64,000 bases of DNA from Tamarix chinensis (taxonomy: Eukaryota; Streptophyta; Magnoliopsida; Caryophyllales; Tamaricaceae): the NCBI GenBank assembly GCA_030549775.1, contig CM060172.1, positions 4,919,361-4,983,360 on the forward strand, in the 5' to 3' direction. Shown piece after piece: positions 56,768 to 64,000 of the stretch. Both the position numbers and the translations under genes were made by a program. The notes beneath the pieces are model-generated. The model saw only the letters and a list, made by a program, of their open reading frames with translations, was not told where the DNA came from and made no database searches. Position 1 is the first letter of the stretch. Each line of letters opens with the position of its first letter.

Positions 56768-59559
56768 AAAGATTAAAATAGAAAAATAATAGGAGCTATA
56801 TAGTAATTGAGTGAGTTAAATAACTCATATATGTATTATATTAGTATATGTTATGCATGTGAAGTAAATATAACAAAAGAATGTGATTCATGTGAAGAAA
56901 AGATAACGAAAGAACACCTTGATGATGCGCCAATTGATAAATTGGAAGACAAGCTTTGGATTGTTTGCCACAATTTTTATTGATGAGAAATTTATTCTTA
57001 CATAAGCACATGTGGCCACTCTAGCTAGTAAGATAATTTGCACCATATGCATTTGCAATAACTTTATTAATATTCCTACTTACCCCATAAAGTGCTTTTA
57101 GTATTTCTTATCTTGTTTTACTAATTTAGTACACCAATATACATATTCTTTCTTTCTTAACTCAAAGAAATTATGTAAGGTGCATTCATAAGTTGAGTTC
57201 ATGCTTTAAAGACAATGATAGTTAAAATTTATAATCTTATCATTAATATGTTGGACATAATGTTGTCACTATATATCTTTTTGGAGTTTAAGTTGGCATC
57301 CTTTTCTTTTCATTACAAAATGCTATAATAACATTTGAATGGTAAATAAGTGAAACAAACAATGTATCCGGAAAGAAGTTTTTAAGAAGATCACCTACGC
57401 ATTTTGCTAAGTTAGAAATTAACAATAACATATAATATATTATATTTATATTACTACTACTTTATAACCTAGAAAGAAGTTTTTAAGAAGATCACCTACG
57501 CATTTTGCTAAGTTAGAAATTAACAATAACATATAATATATTATATTTATATTACTACTACTTTATAACCCAATGTGGTATATCAATATTCTTAAACATA
57601 TATGAAGTGATATGGTATTTTTCCAATGCAACGATATGTTGATAATTTCAACGTGATTTGATTTGAAAATTTGATAGGATAATAAAAAGAGATAGAGATA
57701 ATAAGATGTAAATTATAAGATAAAAATTTCAATAAGGATAGTTTATTTGTTTGTCGTAAATATTAATTATGTATTGATGGTTAAAACTTAATGAATATAA
57801 ATTTATGATGAGTAAATAAATAAAGATAAATTTTGGAAAAGAAATATAAACTTTTATGTTTTTACAAATTAAATACTTCTAAAGTCTTATCCTTTAAATA
57901 TGACTTCACCAATTAATATAGTTTATTCAAATCTTAAAAAATCTAACCACTTTTATTTATTTAGTTATTTATAATATCACAAGTTTATTGAAAACATTTT
58001 AGACAATTAAATCGACATAAAATAAGTTAATTGGATCCACAAAAAAGATAGTCCCAAATAAATTCAATTATAAAAAAAAATACTTACTTTGTTAGTAACC
58101 TATAATGGAAAAGAATTATCACATAATTATCAATATCAGAGAAGATTTTATAGCATGATAGAAAATGCTGATTATTGTAGTAGGGCATTCATAACCCTTA
58201 ATTTTGAGTTAATTAATCTTGATGATTAAAGATTTTATTTATCCAATACATACTCATTTGAATTATCAAATACAAATTCTCTTACAATAGAACCATGCTG
58301 CCCTTTTACCTTATGAATTTTTATTATTTGGGAAAAAGATTTTTGCCCTAAAGATTTTTGCCCTATCTAACCTAATTAGTCATTTCTTTACCTTCTCTAT
58401 TCTCCCATACTTGTCCTTTCTCCACGCTTGCCAAAGACTCCTTTAACTTCTATGAAAATCAGCTTAAGCTCTTTGTCAAGTGAACAACCAAAATACTATG
58501 GAGTAATTAGTAGCTTATTGAATAAAACTACTACAAACTCATAATACATCTTGCCAATTGATTGGAAACCAAATTATTGAAGGATAAATATATAGATCTA
58601 ATGTTATAATCAGAAAAATTATAGCTACTATTTTTGATTGGTGATCTCACACAACATTTGTTTCTTCTATAATTGGCTCAAAATTTTGATTTAAAGGACA
58701 ATCGATTATCTCCACTATTCTCTTTCCTCCTTATCCCCTTCCCATCCTTCTTATGTGTGTACCAAGCACTTAGGTCACAATCCTCGTCCTAAAGCTAAAT
58801 CAATTGCAAGGTTTTCTAAGAGTTTAATGTAAATTTACTACGCATCATTCCTTAGATTTTAGTTATTTAATCCATTAATAAATGAGGGAATTAGTAGCAT
58901 AAAATAAACAGAAGTGTGATAGGACCTTAATTTACTTTCTTAGATAACTAATTACAATTGAATTTTGATTAAAATATGTAGCAAAAGGATGAGATAAAGT
59001 TCTAGTGAATTAATTAATTAATTTATTTATTTCACAATTTTCATCCACCATTAATAATCTCTTATGGCTGAATCAATACAAATGTATAAGATAGGTGGCC
59101 CTTATAGTTGGGGTTCATCTAGTAATTCATTAATACTTTTTTTTATCATTTTAAGTAAAAAGTATTTAATGATTAGGATTAATGATTTAAAATCAATAAC
59201 TAGTATTTACATCTAGATATAACATAATCTTTGTAGTATCATACCACATATATACATATATATGTAAGTTACATATTCATATAAATTTTTGGTATCTTTG
59301 AGAGTGTAGTAGTTATCATATATTGTAGTTTATTTTTATTTTATTTTAAAAATAAATTTATAAAATTTTATGTAATGTAAAAAAATATTTGAAAAGTAGT
59401 TGTGAACACCCAAGCACTCAACTCAAATCCTTTGATTTGTACAAAATGTTGAGGTGACCTATGTAATAAGGTTGTTATAGAAGAGATCTTATATTAATAA
59501 AAAGGTTATAAAATTTTTCAAAACTAATAGTTTGTTTAGAATTACTTATTAAAAGTGAT
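56768..59559. other. AT-rich region without recognised genes
   Basis: No TE or gene motifs were recognised apart from the 101-bp duplication at 57371-57570. All ORFs are short. Confidence 0.5.
57371..57570 (+). repeat. Perfect tandem duplication, 101-bp period
   Basis: gaaagaagtttttaagaag to ctttataacc is repeated from 57472, identical over 99 bp as read. Confidence 0.95.
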
Positions 59560-61165
59560 TATCGTACATAATTATTTATTTTAGAAAATTTTTAGCCTAA
59601 AAATTTTTCAAAATAAATAGTTATTATGGATAGCTAACTTTGATAAATAACTCCAAATATAAACTAAAACTAAAACTAGCCTTCAAAATAAAGCGTGATT
59701 TCCTCGTAAACCCCTCCAAAATCTTTGTCGTGCATTCTTATGAAGCGATAGCATACTACCTTAGAATAATTTTTAATGACTATTCGCATTTTCTATTGGA
59801 TTCCCCCCTGTACTCATTTTTCCTTTTTCTTTACTCCTTTTTTGTTCCTTGTTTCAATAGAAAACCTCTGCATTCTGTGATTCTCTCAACACTTAGGCTA
59901 CTCTATTTCTTCTTGGGGTTCTCCAATTGCTTTTCAGAGAGTCGTCGCTATTGAGCCCCTGACTAAAGTAAGGGAAACTTTGAGCTCTCTCGTTAATTCT
60001 TCTTCTTTTATTTTGTAGGGTATTTCATTCTTTTCTTCGTTTTGTGTGCCGATGATGAATGTAGAAGTATACTGTTGTTGTTTTTTCTAGTGATCGATTT
60101 GGCTTGTTTTCTATACTAGTTTGAGTTTTCGCTTCGTTTGCATGTATTGATTTCTTGGTTTCGAGGGTTGATCCTTTGATCGCCGGCGAATTGGCTGTGT
60201 GGATGCTATATTTATATGGATTAGTGATAGTTTATTATAATATTCTTTTATTTGTAGTTTTACGCTAACTTAGGAGTTATTGAGTTGATAGTAGAACGGA
60301 TGGACGTGGGAGGTAGAGTAATACTGTTGCCCCTGTCTTCTTCCATTGATCATTATTGAGGGTGATGATGTGATGGATTTTAAATTGATTTGACCTTTTT
60401 GTCCCTCTGGGCTTGAATTAAAGGCTTAAAAGGAAACTCTCGTAATTAGGTCTTGAACCTTGGATGTTTTGGCAGATTTTCTAATTGATAGGCTAACCTT
60501 GAAAATTAAAGTTCTCCCAATTCTTTTTCTCCAATTTCTATAAATGTGGTTATGTTCTAGCATGCAAGTTCTCATTGAATCGTTTTTCCATATGCTGAGC
60601 CTTTTCGTGGTCACGAAGGTGTCTGCGGACTTGGCATGATCTCCGTGGGCTGTGGTACTTCTTGCAGAGTTCTGAATACTCGTCAGCGTTAAGTTGTGAG
60701 TCCTTGCATTCATTGCTTCTAGATTTCTTTCTATGTCCGTAAATCATGCCTCCTTAGTTCTCCCTTGATGTTTAACAGTTAACTTTGAGGTAAGTAACAG
60801 TGCACCTGTACTTGGAGCTGAGTGGCTTCTGCTACGCCCTAAATAAATTTGAAATTTCTTTTTGTTGATTATTTAAGAGTCTGTTATGTAGTTTTAATTA
60901 CGATTTGGCGAATTACATATGCAGTATCTCACTAGACTTCCTCTCTGGCTGAGAGCGGAAAGTTGTTGTCTTCTTATTTTCATCCTTTCCATTCCAATAA
61001 GCTTGCCGACACTTCTTTAGAGATGTGCTTATCGATGAAGCCTTCCATTGATGTAATGAGAGTGGCCATGATCTTACTTTAGTCTTATATGCTCTCCGAT
61101 ATCTCTTTTTGTACCTGATTGATTTCTATATTGAATTTGCTGACAGTTTCCAGATTTCCATAATC
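59560..61165. other. Possible low-copy sequence, unassigned
   Basis: Base composition is less AT-biased than the neighbourhood, with leader-like CT-rich sequence around 59780-60010 on the plus strand. No TE motif was recognised. It may include a host gene fragment, but there is no clear exon chain. Confidence 0.25.
60550..60747 (-). CDS. Unrecognised small ORF (65 aa), possibly a gene fragment
   Basis: The ORF starts MIYGHRKKSRSNECKDS and contains ELCKKYHSPRRSCQVRRHL and NENLHART. It is highly basic, with three Cys, no signal peptide or membrane segment, and has more protein-like composition than the surrounding AT-rich noise. An overlapping ORF in another frame (60713-60426) continues past the stop with RTCMLEHNHIYRNWRKRI, so a frameshift inside one ancestral coding exon is possible. 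I do not recognise the family. It could equally be chance. Confidence 0.25.
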   Translation of the reverse strand: MIYGHRKKSRSNECKDSQLNADEYSELCKKYHSPRRSCQVRRHLRDHEKAQHMEKRFNENLHART

Positions 61166-61169
61166 CTTA

Positions 61170-61740
61170 AACATTTGTTCGATAAGTAATTATGTAGTAT
61201 TATGAATCCGTGAAAATCAAAACAAGAATACAAGGTTCCAACGTAAATGAGAGCATCAACAAGACCAATAAGATCCCTCTAAGATTTACATGAGTGAATG
61301 ATGCCATTTTGTTTAGTAAAAACTATTTTGAGTGTGTTGGTTAGTGAGCCAAGTGTTGAAATATTCTTCTATTGCATTATTGCCCAAAGGTGAAACACCA
61401 TAGAAGCAGGGAGAGATCTGAAGAACAATGTTCATACCTTTGCCCCCTTGAGTCCTTTAGTTAGCCATCTAGTGGCTTTTGCCCATGAGGCTAGCTGTCT
61501 TGTCTTGCCATAACTAAGTGTCAAAGTTATCTTGAACAATTGCATTTGCAAAAGATATGTGCCAATGTTCCATCTTGTTGCCGACATAATTCACAATTCA
61601 GAATAGTACTAAAGCCCATTTGTGTCATGCAATCTCTAGTGAACAACCTATTGTGCATGACCAAACAAAGTATAAATTGATGATGAGGTAAGGTGATGCA
61701 GTTCCATACCAAGTTGTATGAAGGGACTCTAGGCTTTGTG
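61170..61740 (-). pseudogene. L1-type LINE fragment: zf-RVT and 3' end
   Basis: The minus-strand ORF 61712-61527 reads MVWNCITLPHHQFILCLVMHNRLFTRD, then MGFSTILNCELCRQQDGTLAHIFCKC, a complete zf-RVT domain as at the end of plant LINE ORF2. Downstream frames (to about 61340) show CNRRIFQHLAH-like sequence, typical of the ORF2 tail. It is the downstream half of the LINE whose upstream part lies at 63510-64000. Confidence 0.8.
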
Positions 61741-63510
61741 ATTAGTTATGATAATGAAATAACAAGGGGGTGAATAGCATTTTTAGAATGGAAATGAGAA
61801 AATAAAAATTTGACGCACAATGTATAGCGGTTCAAGAATATAATTTATCTACTTCTACTACCAAAAAGAGTTTTTTTTTTTTGGATTTTGAATCTCCGAT
61901 GTGTTTATTGCTAATCACTCATCTCCTGGGTTATGAGCCTACTATCGCAATGACCTTTTAGGAGTTGATTTATATGTTGACCTAGTTATTTTCTCTAGAT
62001 TTATGGATCTATAAATCCATTGACCTTTATCAAAAATTATAGGCAACACACAACCTTAATATAATGAGTTTTGAGGAGAGTCGTGCTTGATTACAAAATA
62101 TGTCATAAATGATACAAATATGAAAGTGGAAGAACTATTTGTGACTCTAATCTAGCTAGAAAGAATTAGATATTACAATCAATAAGTAATTTCTAGTATA
62201 GTAGAGTGAACACAAACACTTTTGAAAATATTTCAACTTGAAATGAATATGAAAATGAGTAGTTGAGAACTAAATATATGTAGGAGTAAAGTATTGATTT
62301 TTGCAATTAATGATAGTTTAAAAGTTGTTTGTATGTTGCATCATAACTACTTTTTGTACTAATGCACTGCTATGTAGCTATTGGAGTAAAATATAATATA
62401 TTTGTTGCTCGAGCAACAAGTAGATATTTTAGTATTTAATGCTGACCAGTTGATCGGTTAGACAAATCAGTCAATCGGTTGCCCTGAATAGTCGATCGAT
62501 TTTTCAAAACCAATCGACTAAGTATGGTTAGACCTTAGGTGAAAATATTACCGTTACACAAACCAGTTGATTGAATTTGTGTTGTGCACAGTTGGTAATA
62601 TATTTGAATAGTATTATGGTTTAGTTAACCAGTCAATGTAGACCAATCGATTGGTTTACTCAAACCAGTCAGTTTGTTTACTCCTTGGGAAACACTTCAT
62701 CTCAACCCTTAGCTCGGTTGGTCAAACTAGTCGATTGGTTTTTGAACCAGTCAATCGGTTTTGTTAGACCAATTGACGTGTTTAATTAGAAACGAATGGG
62801 TTTTTTAATGAGAAAAATCCATGGAATGGTTAGTCAAACTAGTTGATTAGTTTTTGAACCAGTTGATCGGTTTGGTAAAACGGGTCGATGTATTTAAATA
62901 GAGACAAATGAGTTTCTATAGGAGTAGAACCCATGGACTGGCTAGTATTTTTAAACCAGTCATTTGGTTTTGAAACCAATCTATCGGTTTACTTAGCCAG
63001 TTATACCTTTAAACCCCCTGGGTTTGAACCAAATTAGTTGATCGGTTTTGAGACCGGTCAATTGATTTTGATTGGAACCAGTATGATCGAAAACACTTTG
63101 AAAAGAGTTTGGCATTAAAATGCATATGGAGTTTTAATCAAAATAATTTTAAAGAAGATTTTAAAAAGCCCCAAGAGATTAAATTTAAAAGTGTTTTACT
63201 CATCCTATTTTACAAGATAGCTTAAGATATGAAGGATAAACCTTAAGGTTTTGAGTCTTGGTTGTATTGATATATATTTTTCTTGTACTTTAAAACTTGA
63301 TTGTTTTAAATGTGCACTTGAGAAATTATTTGAGTAAGTGTGTTTTGATTTCTTTGTTATTAATCATAGTTCACACACACTTAAACAACCATGTTAACTC
63401 ATTGGAATTCGTTTGTTATCATCAAAACAAGGCTTAAAACATTGATTGAACTAGGAGATCAACAATGATAAGCTCTAGAGATACTATATGTACTACTGCT
63501 AGAGCACACC
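61741..63510. mobile_element. LTR-like insert splitting the LINE, rich in CGATTGG words
   Basis: LINE homology stops at about 61740 and resumes at about 63510 in the same direction. Within, 62440-63080 contains about 20 copies of words such as ccagtcgattgg, gatcggtt and aaccgat. Ends such as gggggtgaatagc (61768) and tcatcaaaacaagg (63420, which reads ttttgatgat on the minus strand) recall copia SIRE/Maximus-type LTR sequence, but no internal genes or TSD were found. Confidence 0.4.
62440..63080. repeat. Cluster of palindromic (C/T)CGAT(C/T)GG(T) words
   Basis: Alternating ccagt.gat.ggtt and its complement at irregular 15-60 bp intervals. A weaker cluster occurs at 34850-35170. Confidence 0.75.
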
Positions 63511-64000
63511 TTATGGGGATAAAGTTTTGAAAAATAGGCCGTGCTTCCATGATTTTCTAAAAGACCTAGGATGATGTAGGGGGAGCAGACCATAGTTCTC
63601 TTCCCTTTCTATAATAGGCACGCATGTATCTACATAATCCATAACACTTCCTTGTGTTGAAGAGTGGACCAAAGTTGCTTACCAATGGCTGCCAAATTCC
63701 ACCAACTAAGGTTCAAGATGCGAATCCCCTCCTGCTTGGGAGAGCAAATAGTGTCCCATGCAACTTGGATTTTTCGTGAAGAATCAAGACCCTCTAAAGG
63801 AAGGATTGACATGTAGAGTTAATGTCATGGAGAACTTGCTTGGGTAGCATAAAGAGGAGGCACCTGTACTCCATTCCTATTAGAATTGATGAGTTGGAGC
63901 TGTCTTACATATCTTATCTTTGGTTTAGTTTCCTGATGATCTTCTCCAGCATTACGAAGGAACTCTTTAGTGTCTTCATTGACCCCTAGTAAATTGTGCC
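63510..64000 (-). pseudogene. L1-type LINE fragment: RT thumb to connection
   Basis: The minus strand reads LQLI-like sequence followed in other frames by NSTCQSFL, then SSRKIQVAWDTICSPKQEG (63770-63714), ILNLSWWNLAAIGKQLW and HKEVLWIM; in plant LINE ORF2 these steps are RSFLW, K-AW-CPK-EGGLG, WN-A---K-LW and LW--W. It is broken by frameshifts and stops and runs off the right edge of the window. Confidence 0.8.

Overview
This window looks like intergenic heterochromatin of a flowering plant. No bacterial features are present, and there is no intact host gene that I can defend. What can be recognised is a dense nest of plant transposable elements: several Ty3/gypsy elements, including a chromodomain-type (Tekay/Del-like) lineage with very long LTRs of about 3.5 kb, a smaller Reina/CRM-like gypsy element, a copia reverse-transcriptase relic, a hAT DNA transposon, and three L1-type LINEs. 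The plant signs are the PBS TGGTATCAGAGC next to an LTR, the typical plant gypsy, L1 and BED-hAT protein motifs, and CT-rich U3 regions. The species cannot be fixed from the sequence.

Layout. 1-4975: two minus-strand gypsy remnants (gag, PBS and LTR at 1-2243; gag-protease with a different PBS and LTR at 2244-4975). 4985-36236: one decayed plus-strand gypsy element, preceded by the integrase tail of a tandem neighbour that shares its left LTR. Its body is split by four insertions: a 5.0-kb minus-strand gypsy element (7696-12708), a 3.5-kb solo LTR (14254-17790), a composite LTR block (18808-26275, apparent 5-bp TSD AGGAC) and a 6.5-kb hAT element (26295-32776). Reading across these insertions, the host element runs gag, RT, RNase H, integrase core, integrase tail, PPT, LTR. 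36237-38340: a minus-strand gypsy gag, PBS and LTR. 38345-39900: a degenerate LINE. 39900-56767: tandem and inverted LTR fragments of the long-LTR family, into which a 996-bp solo LTR (TSD CATCA) and a nearly full-length L1 LINE (16-bp TSD) have inserted. 56768-61165: AT-rich sequence with little recognisable content. 61170-64000: another minus-strand LINE relic split by a 1.8-kb LTR-like insert full of CGATTGG-type motifs.

All coding regions carry stops or frameshifts, so nothing is predicted to make a working protein. The best preserved is the LINE at 47355-52365, whose two ORFs each stay in one frame and are broken only by seven stop codons. I found no previously unknown biological system. 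The observations worth following are structural: a conserved 3+3 minisatellite and a TATA/splice-donor module inside the long LTRs, two large inverted LTR pairs, palindromic LTR-LTR junctions, a decayed 149-bp repeat carrying telo-box motifs, and the order of nested insertions.
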